From Microbacter margulisiae (lineage in GTDB: Bacteria; Bacteroidota; Bacteroidia; Bacteroidales; Paludibacteraceae): a stretch of DNA of 64,000 nt. A model generated the notes under the pieces. It made no database searches, was not told where the DNA came from, and saw only the letters and a program-made list of their open reading frames with translations. The translations under genes were made by a program, and so were the position numbers. The stretch spans positions 310,001 through 374,000 of the forward strand of contig NZ_JACHYB010000002.1 of the NCBI RefSeq assembly GCF_014192515.1, written 5' to 3'. Each line of letters opens with the position of its first letter. Within the stretch, counting starts at the first letter, position 1. Of this stretch, positions 20,283 through 29,276 are shown in pieces.

Positions 20283-21701
20283 TCATTTCCTAAGAAAACG
20301 ATCAATATCAATTGCAGCATCACGGCCTGATGCTATGGCGCGAACTACTAAAGAAGCCCCCATAGCTGCATCCCCTACAGCAAAGACCTTATCCACACTG
20401 GTGTGGTAGGCGTTATCAATAGCAACATTCTTTCGTTGCGTCAATTCTACACCAAGTTCTTGCAATAAGCCTTCGTAAACAGGGTTAACAAATCCCATCG
20501 AGAGTAATACCAATTCCGCTTTAATCACTTCTTTTTTCCCTGTCCGTGTCATGGTCATGCGCCCTTCGGCGTCTTTTGCCCATTCTACCTCTTCTATTTC
20601 AGCGCCGGTTACTTTTCCGTCTTCTCCGATAAATTTAACCGTATCCAAATTCCAGCGACGAACGCAACCCTCCTCATGAGATGAAGAGGTCTTAAGAACC
20701 ATTGGATAAAGTGGCCATGGTGTATCTGGATTTTTATTTGCCGGCGGCTTTGGTAATATTTCAATTTGAGTAACACTGGAAGCTTTCTGACGAATAGAAG
20801 TTCCTACACAATCGGATCCGGTATCTCCACCACCAATCACCAGTACATTTTTCCCTTTAGCGGAAATCATAGCTGACTCGGCAATTGTCTCTCCGGCAAT
20901 AATCCGGTTTTGCATTTGTAAAAATTCTAAAGCAAAATAAACTCCTTTCAATTCACGTCCAGGCACATTCAAATTACGCGGAACTCCCGACCCGATAGCA
21001 ATACATACTGCATCATATTCCTTCAAAAGATCTTTAGCAGAAATATCAATACCAACATTAACCGAAGTCCTGAACGCAACTCCCTCGGCTTGCATCAGAT
21101 CTAGTCGACGATCTATCACTTGTTTATGCAACTTAAAATCAGGAATACCAAACCGCAACAAACCTCCTATTGCTTCGTCCTTTTCAAACACAGTCACCGA
21201 ATGACCCTTATGATTCAAACGGTTTGCACAAGCTAAGCCTGCAGGGCCTGAGCCAATAACGGCAACTTTCTTTCCCGTACGCACGGATGGCATTACAGGT
21301 TTAATAAATCCTTGTAAAAATGCTTGTTCAGCAACGGCAGCTTCATTTTCACGAATCGTTACCGGTTCTTCATGCAACTTCAACACACATGACTTTTCGC
21401 AGGGAGCAGGGCAAATACGACCTGTAAATTCCGGAAAATCATTTGTGGTTGACAATATCTTATAGGCATCAAACCATTTCCCTTTGTAAGCTAAATCTTG
21501 CCATTCAGGCATCTTATTATTTAGCGGACAAGCCCAGTGACAAAATGGTATGCCACAATCCATACAACGCGAAGCTTGCAGTTTACGATCCTCTATATTA
21601 AGCGTCTGCTCTACTTCAGAGAAATCATACACACGTTCATCTACAGGACGGTAACCTGCTTCTTTACGCATGATGGTCATAAATGCTTTTGGATTTCCCA
21701 T
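20283..21701 (-). CDS. gltD: Glutamate synthase, small (NADPH) subunit
   Basis: FAD flavoprotein that passes electrons from NADPH to GltB. The 472 residues include the N-terminal Fe-S cysteine cluster CMDCGIPFCHWACPLNNKMP and later CPAPCEKSC, an FAD site VAVIGSGPAGLACANRL (about 148-164), and an NAD(P)H site NVLVIGGGDTGSDCVG (about 290-305). A C-terminal VFAVGDAAMGASLVV completes the FAD domain. 73 nt after gltB; acn follows after 53 nt with no terminator between. Confidence 0.97.
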   Translation of the reverse strand: MGNPKAFMTIMRKEAGYRPVDERVYDFSEVEQTLNIEDRKLQASRCMDCGIPFCHWACPLNNKMPEWQDLAYKGKWFDAYKILSTTNDFPEFTGRICPAPCEKSCVLKLHEEPVTIRENEAAVAEQAFLQGFIKPVMPSVRTGKKVAVIGSGPAGLACANRLNHKGHSVTVFEKDEAIGGLLRFGIPDFKLHKQVIDRRLDLMQAEGVAFRTSVNVGIDISAKDLLKEYDAVCIAIGSGVPRNLNVPGRELKGVYFALEFLQMQNRIIAGETIAESAMISAKGKNVLVIGGGDTGSDCVGTSIRQKASSVTQIEILPKPPANKNPDTPWPLYPMVLKTSSSHEEGCVRRWNLDTVKFIGEDGKVTGAEIEEVEWAKDAEGRMTMTRTGKKEVIKAELVLLSMGFVNPVYEGLLQELGVELTQRKNVAIDNAYHTSVDKVFAVGDAAMGASLVVRAIASGRDAAIDIDRFLRK

Positions 21702-21774
21702 ATCTTTTATTTCCTTATTTTTGAAGTTTCAAATTCCCTGGTGTTTGCCTTCTGTAACATAATCAGGGCCCTAA

Positions 21775-24700
21775 TTAATAATCACGTTCAACATTGGCAA
21801 TTTTTGCTTCTAAAGCAGCCAGGCGTTGAGCATGCAAAACTTTCTTATATTCAATCGGCATAACTTTAATGAATTGAGTAACCGAATGTTCCCAGTCTGT
21901 CAACAGTTCTTTACCTATGGCGCTGTCAGTGTAGCGAACATGGTTTTCGATCAGTTCGGTCAGCTCTTTTATATCCAGCACATCTTCAACCAACGATAAT
22001 TCTACCATTTCCATGTTGCAGAAATAATCAAATGTATTATCTGGATCCCATACATAGGCCATACCTCCGCTCATCCCTGCAGCAAAATTGCGGCCTACAG
22101 AGCCTAAAACAACCGTACGGCCACCTGTCATATATTCGCAGCAATGGTCACCTGCTCCTTCTACAACAGCTACGGCTCCACTATTGCGGACACAAAAACG
22201 TTCTCCTACCCTACCACTGATATAAACCTCACCACTGGTAGCCCCATAAAGCAATGTATTACCAGCAATAATATTCTCGTTCGACTTAAAGGTTGTCCCT
22301 ACCGGCGGCACCACAATAACACGGCCTCCCGACAATCCTTTTCCTAAATAGTCATTCGCATCTCCTTCAAGACGGAACGTTAGCCCTTTAACCAGGAATG
22401 CGCCAAAGCTTTGTCCGGCAGATCCGGTGAAATTCATATTGATTGTTCCTTCAGGTAATCCGGCTTCACCGGTATGCTCCGCAATCTTACCGGATAACAT
22501 TGCCCCTACGGCACGATCGGTGTTATGAATCGGATATTTCAATAGAACGGGCATTGCTGATTCAAGTGCAGTTTTAGTGGCTTTAATCAGTTGCAGATCC
22601 AACACGTCAGTAATCTTATGCTTTTGATCCACTACCTTTCTTACTGCATAACGATCAGCCTCAGCCGGACGGTAAAGGATTTGAGATAAATCCACTTTCC
22701 CAATCTTTGTATCTTTGGGATATGATTTTGCTTCAATAAGATCAGAACGGCCAATGATATCATCCAGTTTTGTGAAACCCATTTGGGCCAAATGTTCCCG
22801 TACCTCTTCAGCAAGGAAATTGAAGAAATTAACCAGATATTCATAGCGGCCTACGAAGTGTTGACGCAGCTTTTCATCCTGAGTAGCTACTCCCATTGGA
22901 CAGGTATTCAAATGACATTTACGCATCAATACGCAACCTAATACAATCAGGGCACTGGTAGCAAAACCAAATTCTTCGGCACCTAACAAAGCCATCATCA
23001 CAATATCACGTCCGGTCTTGATTTGACCATCTGTTTGCAAGCGTATATTTCCCCGTAAGTTATTTAACACCAAAGTTTGTTGGGTTTCAGCAAGCCCAAG
23101 CTCTGCCGGTAACCCAGCATGACGGATAGAACTCATCGGACTTGCTCCGGTTCCTCCTTCACAACCACTGATCAGGATCATATCTGCTTTTGCTTTCACA
23201 ACTCCGGCAGCAATCGTCCCGACACCTGACTCAGCTACCAGCTTAACGCTGATGCGGGCTTTCGGATTTACATTTTTCAAATCGAAAATCAATTGAGCTA
23301 AATCCTCAATAGAATAAATATCATGATGCGGTGGCGGTGAAATCAACGAAATGCCAGGAATGGAGTGTCGTGTTTTAGCAATCATCTCATCTACCTTGAA
23401 ACCAGGCAACTGACCTCCTTCTCCCGGTTTAGCTCCCTGAGCAATTTTAATCTGGATCTCATCAGCATTGATCAAATAATGCGTCGTTACACCAAAGCGC
23501 CCCGAAGCAACCTGTTTAATGGCGCTTCGTGCCGAAGTCCCGTCAGGACGCGGAATAAAACGGACAGGATCTTCTCCTCCTTCTCCCGTATTACTCTTTC
23601 CTCCGATCGTATTCATAGCAAGAGCCAAAGCTTCGTGTGCTTCCCTGCTGATTGATCCGAACGACATAGCGCCGGTTACAAACCGTTTCGTAATCTCTGA
23701 AGCCGGCTCAACCAGAGAAATATCAATTGGATTGCGCTTATAACTCATTAGGTCACGCAAAAAGATTGGAGAAGCTTTTCCATCAACCAATTGGGTATAT
23801 TCTTTGAATTTCTTATAGCTGCCCAGCCGGGTAGCTAACTGAAGCTTTGAAATCGTTTCCGGATTCCAGGCATGTACCTCACCATTCACTCGGAATGCAT
23901 AATTTCCATAGCCTTCCAGAATTTTATCATTCGGGTCTAGTTCAAAGCCCTTGCTGTGTGCTTTAAGTATTTCCTCTGTAATATCACTTAGATCAGCACC
24001 TTCAATCTTTGAATGCATTCCTCTGAAATATTTCTGCAGGAACGCATTGGATAAGCCAAGTGCTTCAAAAATTTTAGCTCCATTATAACTCTTTATGGTA
24101 GAGATCCCCATCTTCGACATAATCTTTAGTAGCCCCTTATGAATGCCTTTAAGATAATGTTTCTCGGCGGTCTCAAAATCAAGCTGAATCTCTTTTCGTG
24201 CAACCAGATCATTAAGCACGGCAAAGGCCATGTATGGATTGACTCCACTCGCACCGAAGCCTACCAGCAAAGCAATATGCATAGTTTCATATGCTTCAGC
24301 CGTTTCCACAATCAATGCAATCTGTGCACGTTTACATTTATCATTCAGATATTTATGTACAGCCGATAAAGCCAGCAATGAAGGAATAGGTGCCTTTTCT
24401 GCTGTAACACCCTTATCGGTCAATATTACGTAGTTATAACCTTCATCAACAGCCTTTTCTGCACTTTTACAAAGCTCTTCAATCGCGGCTTCCATACCGG
24501 CAGCGCCTTCCGCTACCGGGAATAACATAGGAAGGGATTTTGTGGTAAACCCTTTATATTTCAGGTTACATAGAATATCAAGTTCAGTATTCGTCAATAC
24601 CGGTACCGGCAGGCGAACTACCTTGCAGTGTTCCGGTGACGGATGCAAAATATTTCCACCAATAGATCCAATGTAGTTAATGGTTGACATAACCAACTCT

Positions 24701-26331
24701 TCGCGAATCGGATCGATGGCAGGATTGGTTACCTGGGCAAATTGCTGCCGAAAATAGGTAAACAACCGTTGAGGTTGAGAGGACAACACAGCTGGTGGAA
24801 TATCGTTACCCATAGAGCTGGTAGGCTCTGCTCCCGACAAGCCCATCGGAATCATAATCCGCTCAATATCCTCTTTATTATAGCCGAATACACGCAATAA
24901 AGTATCATAATTATCAACAGTATGCTTTACTTGTCTACCTGACGATAAACTACCTAAAACAACCCGGTTCTTTTCCAACCATTCTCGGTATGGATAGGCT
25001 GAAGCTAATTGCTCCTTCAATTCCCCATCAGAATATAGGATACCCTTTTCGGTATCTACCATTAACATTTTACCTGGACGTAACCTCCCTTTTTCCTTAA
25101 TCTGGGAAGCGTCAATAGGCAATACTCCGGTTTCCGAAGCAATGACCATCATATCATTTTTAGTGATCAGGTAACGTGCCGGCCTCAATCCATTCCTGTC
25201 AAGCATACCGCCGGCATACTGACCATCCGAAAATATGATTGTAGCAGGGCCATCCCATGGCTCCATAAAAATACTGTGATATTCATAAAAGGCTTTTAGA
25301 TCAGCCGAAATCGGGTTTTTATCGTTAAAACTTTCAGGAATAAGCATGGCTAAAGCGTGAGGAATACTCATCCCGCTCATAACGAAAAATTCAAGTACAT
25401 TATCCAGTGTAGCACTGTCGCTCATGCCGGGTTGCACAATCGGGTCAAGTTCGTCCATTGAGCACAACAGTTCGGGATTCAATACACTTTTACGTGAACG
25501 CATCCAGCTACGGTTTCCCCTAATAGTATTAATTTCACCATTGTGTCCCAACAAACGGAAAGGCTGTGCAAGCGACCATGTAGGGAACGTATTGGTTGAA
25601 AAACGGGAATGTACCAATGCTAATGCGCTGGTAAAATATGGACTTGTCAAATCAGGGAAATAACTGCGCAACTGTATCGATGAAAGCATCCCTTTATAAA
25701 TCAACTTCTTGGTTGATAAGCTGACAATATAAAATTGATCCTTATCTTTCAAATCGGATCCCAATACCTCATTCTCAACACGCTTACGAATCATATATAG
25801 TTTACGCTCCAAAAGATTCGAATCATCGCAACCAACGATAAACAATTGTTTGATCTCAGGCTCAGCTGCCAAAGCGACATCACCCAGCACATCCCTGTCA
25901 ACAGGGACATTACGGATGGTAAGTATTGACAATCCCTCTTTTTCAACCTGTTTTTTCAGTATCGAGATAAAAATCTGTTGTTGCAACTCCTCCTTAGGCA
26001 TAAAACATAACCCTGTACCATATTTACCTTTTTCTGGCACAGGAATGCCTTGAAGCAATATAAACTCATGGGGTATCTGTACCAGAATGCCCGCGCCGTC
26101 TCCGGTTTTGTTATCTGCACCTTCTGCTCCGCGGTGCATCATGTGCTCTAGCACCTGTAAACCGTTTTCGACAATATCATGAGATTTCCCGCCTTTGATG
26201 TTAACCACCAATCCTACACCACAACCATCACGCTCGTTGTCCGGATCGTACAATCCCTGTACCGGCGGAAAAGCAAAAGAATTTCTACTTACTTGTTTCA
26301 TATTATTATCATTATTCATCCCTGTTGTCAT
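21775..26331 (-). CDS. gltB: Glutamate synthase, large subunit
   Basis: Makes two glutamates from glutamine and 2-oxoglutarate. Domain order: N-terminal glutaminase with nucleophilic cysteine in ERDGCGVGLV, central domain, FMN-binding synthase domain (about 800-1200) with the [3Fe-4S] motif GCVLMRKCHLNTCPMGVAT, and a C-terminal GXGXG beta-helix domain with GGRVIVVPP and GGMAYVWDPD. I choose ATG 26331, preceded by GAGGAGAG; the longer frame to 26346 opens with TTG. ATGs at 26319 and 26301 are also possible, and 26301 would put the cysteine near residue 27. First gene of the likely gltB-gltD-acn-icd-gltA unit. Confidence 0.96.
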   Translation of the reverse strand: MTTGMNNDNNMKQVSRNSFAFPPVQGLYDPDNERDGCGVGLVVNIKGGKSHDIVENGLQVLEHMMHRGAEGADNKTGDGAGILVQIPHEFILLQGIPVPEKGKYGTGLCFMPKEELQQQIFISILKKQVEKEGLSILTIRNVPVDRDVLGDVALAAEPEIKQLFIVGCDDSNLLERKLYMIRKRVENEVLGSDLKDKDQFYIVSLSTKKLIYKGMLSSIQLRSYFPDLTSPYFTSALALVHSRFSTNTFPTWSLAQPFRLLGHNGEINTIRGNRSWMRSRKSVLNPELLCSMDELDPIVQPGMSDSATLDNVLEFFVMSGMSIPHALAMLIPESFNDKNPISADLKAFYEYHSIFMEPWDGPATIIFSDGQYAGGMLDRNGLRPARYLITKNDMMVIASETGVLPIDASQIKEKGRLRPGKMLMVDTEKGILYSDGELKEQLASAYPYREWLEKNRVVLGSLSSGRQVKHTVDNYDTLLRVFGYNKEDIERIMIPMGLSGAEPTSSMGNDIPPAVLSSQPQRLFTYFRQQFAQVTNPAIDPIREELVMSTINYIGSIGGNILHPSPEHCKVVRLPVPVLTNTELDILCNLKYKGFTTKSLPMLFPVAEGAAGMEAAIEELCKSAEKAVDEGYNYVILTDKGVTAEKAPIPSLLALSAVHKYLNDKCKRAQIALIVETAEAYETMHIALLVGFGASGVNPYMAFAVLNDLVARKEIQLDFETAEKHYLKGIHKGLLKIMSKMGISTIKSYNGAKIFEALGLSNAFLQKYFRGMHSKIEGADLSDITEEILKAHSKGFELDPNDKILEGYGNYAFRVNGEVHAWNPETISKLQLATRLGSYKKFKEYTQLVDGKASPIFLRDLMSYKRNPIDISLVEPASEITKRFVTGAMSFGSISREAHEALALAMNTIGGKSNTGEGGEDPVRFIPRPDGTSARSAIKQVASGRFGVTTHYLINADEIQIKIAQGAKPGEGGQLPGFKVDEMIAKTRHSIPGISLISPPPHHDIYSIEDLAQLIFDLKNVNPKARISVKLVAESGVGTIAAGVVKAKADMILISGCEGGTGASPMSSIRHAGLPAELGLAETQQTLVLNNLRGNIRLQTDGQIKTGRDIVMMALLGAEEFGFATSALIVLGCVLMRKCHLNTCPMGVATQDEKLRQHFVGRYEYLVNFFNFLAEEVREHLAQMGFTKLDDIIGRSDLIEAKSYPKDTKIGKVDLSQILYRPAEADRYAVRKVVDQKHKITDVLDLQLIKATKTALESAMPVLLKYPIHNTDRAVGAMLSGKIAEHTGEAGLPEGTINMNFTGSAGQSFGAFLVKGLTFRLEGDANDYLGKGLSGGRVIVVPPVGTTFKSNENIIAGNTLLYGATSGEVYISGRVGERFCVRNSGAVAVVEGAGDHCCEYMTGGRTVVLGSVGRNFAAGMSGGMAYVWDPDNTFDYFCNMEMVELSLVEDVLDIKELTELIENHVRYTDSAIGKELLTDWEHSVTQFIKVMPIEYKKVLHAQRLAALEAKIANVERDY

Positions 26332-26452
26332 AGCTCTCCTCGTCAAACTTCAAAATATTCTTACAGGAGCACTTCTTTCTGTCATTCTCATCAAATGACA
26401 TGATTTCTATATCAGAAATATCAAATCGTTACTATTTCGAGCTTTGAAGCTA

Positions 26453-26484
26453 CAAATATCCGCATTTTTTGCCTTAAAACAAAA
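26453..26484 (-). promoter_or_regulatory. Proximal gltB promoter candidate
   Basis: On the minus strand TTTTG (26480-26484), 19-nt spacer, GATATTTG (26453-26460), about 120 nt before the gltB ATG. First -7 base is G, as in the ssrA promoter. Confidence 0.45.
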
Positions 26485-26543
26485 TTATTGCTCAAAATAT
26501 AGCCGATTTTATGAAAAGACTTGATCTGTTGAGAATAAAAATA

Positions 26544-26551
26544 CAAAGATA
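26544..26551 (-). promoter_or_regulatory. Distal gltB -7 element candidate
   Basis: TATCTTTG on the minus strand, about 215 nt upstream of the gltB ATG; perfect -7 box but no clear -33 element. Confidence 0.4.
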
Positions 26552-27146
26552 ATCAATACGCTGATATTCTATCATTATACTGCAATAGAAAGAATCCGGG
26601 GTACCACCACATTACAATATATTTAATATAAACATATTACACCGCACAAAAATGCAAGAATATACATTAAATCAGATTAAGAGCACACTAATACTTCTTC
26701 TTATCAAAAATGTTAATGCATATAAACAATTCATTTGGTATATATATACAAATAATCAGCTATTTGCACCGTTCCATCACAACATTCACCCCCAAAACAT
26801 AGAATGCTCAATTCATTATCAAAATAAAATTTCAAGATATACCCATTTAGTAATTCCGCAGCCAAAACAGAATCGATTTAACTATCATGTTTTATGTTAT
26901 ATACATATGATATTCCTTAGATATACCATATATATCCCATACATATACCTTAGATATCCTATAATAAAAATAATATGGAATAAGATTGTATTATCTAAGT
27001 AATATTAATGTATTAATTATGTCGCCAATGTTCATGCAGATATAACAACAAGCAAAAAAAATACAGGGAGATTTAATATCTACTTGGGATGTATCTCAGT
27101 AAAACAAAAAATCGATGATATGTAAAAAACCATAACTTTAAATGAT

Positions 27147-27154
27147 TACCTTTG
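27147..27154 (+). promoter_or_regulatory. Putative -7 element of the glycan cluster
   Basis: TACCTTTG, about 158 nt before the first gene of the cluster, implying a leader of about 150 nt. No clear -33 element. Confidence 0.45.
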
Positions 27155-27311
27155 CTCAAAGCTTAACCCAGGGACGAGAGAATCTCAATGTATATTTCTA
27201 AAAGATGCATGAATAGATGGAGCCTTTCAGCCTAAATCACAGTATCAATAAACGACTGTTATCTGGAAGTATATAAAATTATCAGGTTTCAAGTCAATAA
27301 ACACGTTGAGA

Positions 27312-28235
27312 ATGAAGGTACTTATTGTTTGCAGCAAAACAAATGGGAAAATAGCTCCTTTTATAACCGAACAGGTCGAGAGCTTACAGCCTTTCAACCT
27401 TTCTTTTGATTACTTTTTTATCGAAAACAAAGGAATCAAAGGCTATTTACAGGCATTTTTTGCACTGAAGCAAACTATCAAAAAAGGGGAGCCAACACTC
27501 ATTCATGCACATTATGGCTTGTCCGGTTTGTTAGCGAATTTACAACGGCGGATACCAGTAGTGACTACATACCACGGAAGCGACATCAACAACCCCAAAG
27601 TGAAATGCTTTTCCAAAATTGCAATTCGTCTTTCCCAATACAACATTTTTGTATCAGAACAATTGGCGTTAAAGATCAGGTATAGAAGTTGTTTTTTAGT
27701 AATTCCATGCGGAGTTAATCTTTCGCTATTTTATCCCGTTGAAAAACAACTGGCAAGACAGGCATTAGGATGGGATACCAGAGCAAAATATATTCTTTTT
27801 GCCGGCAATCCTGAAGACAAGGTCAAAAATTTTACCTTAGCGCAGCAAGCTACAGAAACATTGGAGAATGTGTATCTAATACCGTTGGTTAATTATCGCC
27901 GCGAAGAAGTAAATTTGTTAATGAACGCTGCCGATGTTGCCCTTATGACATCAATAACAGAAGGCTCCCCCCAATTTATTAAAGAAGCCATGGCATGCAA
28001 CTGTCCCATTGTTTCAACTGACGTGGGAGACGTGAACAATCTCATTTCAACAACTGATGGTTGCTTCATTACATCTTTCGATAAAGAGGCTGTCGTTCAT
28101 AGCATTAAAGCAGCACTAGACTTTTCATCTACTGGAAAGCGGACGGACGGACGCCTAAAAATTCAGGGCCAAGGAATAGATTTGGCAACTGTTGCTTCCC
28201 GAATCAATGCCATATATCAACTTTTTGCCCAATGA
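27312..28235 (+). CDS. Glycosyltransferase family 4
   Basis: About 307 residues from ATG 27312 (MKVLIVCSKTNGKIAPF); the frame opens two codons earlier with TTG. GT-B fold retaining transferase: an N-terminal acceptor domain with HAHYGLSGLLANL and TYHGSDIN, and a C-terminal donor domain with ILFAGNPEDKVKN and the E-x7-E block TEGSPQFIKEAMACNCPIV that binds the nucleotide sugar. It is short for GT4 (usually 350-400). It overlaps the next gene by 4 nt (ATGA), so the two are coupled. Probably adds a sugar to a cell-surface glycan; donor and acceptor unknown. Confidence 0.88.
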   Translation: MKVLIVCSKTNGKIAPFITEQVESLQPFNLSFDYFFIENKGIKGYLQAFFALKQTIKKGEPTLIHAHYGLSGLLANLQRRIPVVTTYHGSDINNPKVKCFSKIAIRLSQYNIFVSEQLALKIRYRSCFLVIPCGVNLSLFYPVEKQLARQALGWDTRAKYILFAGNPEDKVKNFTLAQQATETLENVYLIPLVNYRREEVNLLMNAADVALMTSITEGSPQFIKEAMACNCPIVSTDVGDVNNLISTTDGCFITSFDKEAVVHSIKAALDFSSTGKRTDGRLKIQGQGIDLATVASRINAIYQLFAQ

Positions 28236-29260
28236 ATCATCCCAATTCTTCTTATATCATACGAACTTCTATACATGATATTGATCGTGATCAATGGACA
28301 ATGTTCGTAAACACTCATCCGCAAGGCAATTTTTTTCATACACCTGATTATGTAGATCTATATCAGGATATAAAAGGCTACAAATCATACGTAGTTTCGG
28401 CATATAACAGCAATTTACAAATGGTCGGCATATTGGTAGCGATCCGCCAAACGGTTTATAATGGCCTGTTGGGATATCTTACTTCACGCGCCATTGTTGT
28501 CGGGGGACCACTTATAGACGCCCAACATCCAGATGTCGCAGAATTGTTATTAAAAAGCTATTGCAAAAAAATAAGACATCGCGCCGTTTATACGCAGTTT
28601 CGGAACCAATTTGACATGTCTCCATTTCAACAGGCGTTCCAACAGGTTAGTGCACGTTTTGAAGAGCATCTAAATATTCTCATTGATTTAACCAACTCAG
28701 AAGAAACGCTTTGGAAGGAGGTTTATCCGCAACGGCGTAACAAAATCAGGCAAGCCCTGAAACAGCAAGTCGAAGTCAGAGAATTAAAAACGGATCAGGA
28801 AAGAGAGGAATCTTGGAAAATACTGCGAGCAGTATATGAACGGGAAAAGCTTCCTTTGGCAAAAAAAACAGTATTCGAAAAAGCTTTTAAAATACTGGTT
28901 CCTAAAGGAATGCTAAAAATTTATGGCGCTTTTTACCAGCAGCAACTCATTGGCACCCGTTACCTGTTTGCTTATAAAACGCAGATTTTCGACTGGTATG
29001 CAGGAAGTTATCAAAAATTTTATTCTGTACGCCCAAATGACCTCCTTCCCTGGGAAATTTTTCTGCGATGCAAGGACGAAGGCTTTACAACGTTTGATTT
29101 TGGTGGCGCTGGCAATCCCAATATACCGTATGGCGTTCGTGATTACAAAATTCGCTATGGTGGCACGCTAGTCAATTTCGGACGCTATGAAATTGCTCAT
29201 AATAACGCTATATTTGCACTCATGCAAAACGCTTTCCGATTCTGGCAAAAATTACGATAA
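28232..29260 (+). CDS. FemAB-like aminoacyl/acyl transferase (GNAT fold)
   Basis: A 342-residue protein of the FemAB/GNAT group. The C-terminal half shows the family pattern: an Arg-rich helix (YPQRRNKIRQALKQ), a strand with YGAFYQQQLIGTRYLFAY, DWYAGSYQKF, and FDFGGAGNPNIPYGVRDYKIRYGGTLVNFGRYE. Family members transfer amino acids from aminoacyl-tRNA to lipid II, or acyl groups to glycans. In a glycan cluster a role in decorating a sugar is likely, but the group moved cannot be read. Start codon overlaps the previous stop by 4 nt. Confidence 0.8.
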   Translation: MNHPNSSYIIRTSIHDIDRDQWTMFVNTHPQGNFFHTPDYVDLYQDIKGYKSYVVSAYNSNLQMVGILVAIRQTVYNGLLGYLTSRAIVVGGPLIDAQHPDVAELLLKSYCKKIRHRAVYTQFRNQFDMSPFQQAFQQVSARFEEHLNILIDLTNSEETLWKEVYPQRRNKIRQALKQQVEVRELKTDQEREESWKILRAVYEREKLPLAKKTVFEKAFKILVPKGMLKIYGAFYQQQLIGTRYLFAYKTQIFDWYAGSYQKFYSVRPNDLLPWEIFLRCKDEGFTTFDFGGAGNPNIPYGVRDYKIRYGGTLVNFGRYEIAHNNAIFALMQNAFRFWQKLR

Positions 29261-29276
29261 ACACCTGACTAGGAGT

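Larger units (their letters stand above)
26347..27311. other. Long AT-rich divergent intergenic region
   Basis: About 965 nt between gltB and the glycan cluster. It holds two possible gltB promoters (minus) and a possible plus-strand -7 box at 27147-27154. The centre, 26640-27000, is extremely AT-rich, with a repeated block CCTTAGATAT (twice between about 26914 and 26961) amid TATATA runs. A 116-codon open frame here (26652-27002) is rich in Ile, Tyr, Asn and Lys and looks like a by-product of composition. Confidence 0.6.

Noticed and set aside
23365..23743. Long plus-strand frames inside gltB, acn and korA
   Set aside because: They are opposite-strand shadows of strongly conserved coding sequence and have no family resemblance.
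26652..27002. 116-codon open frame in the AT-rich gap before the glycan cluster
   Set aside because: Dominated by Ile, Tyr, Asn and Lys as expected from the AT-rich DNA; no domain, signal or convincing start region; repeats run through it.
29187..29276. Upstream start of the DUF354 gene
   Set aside because: It overlaps 74 nt of the FemAB-like gene, and the internal ATG at 29277 has AGGAG in front and the typical family opening.
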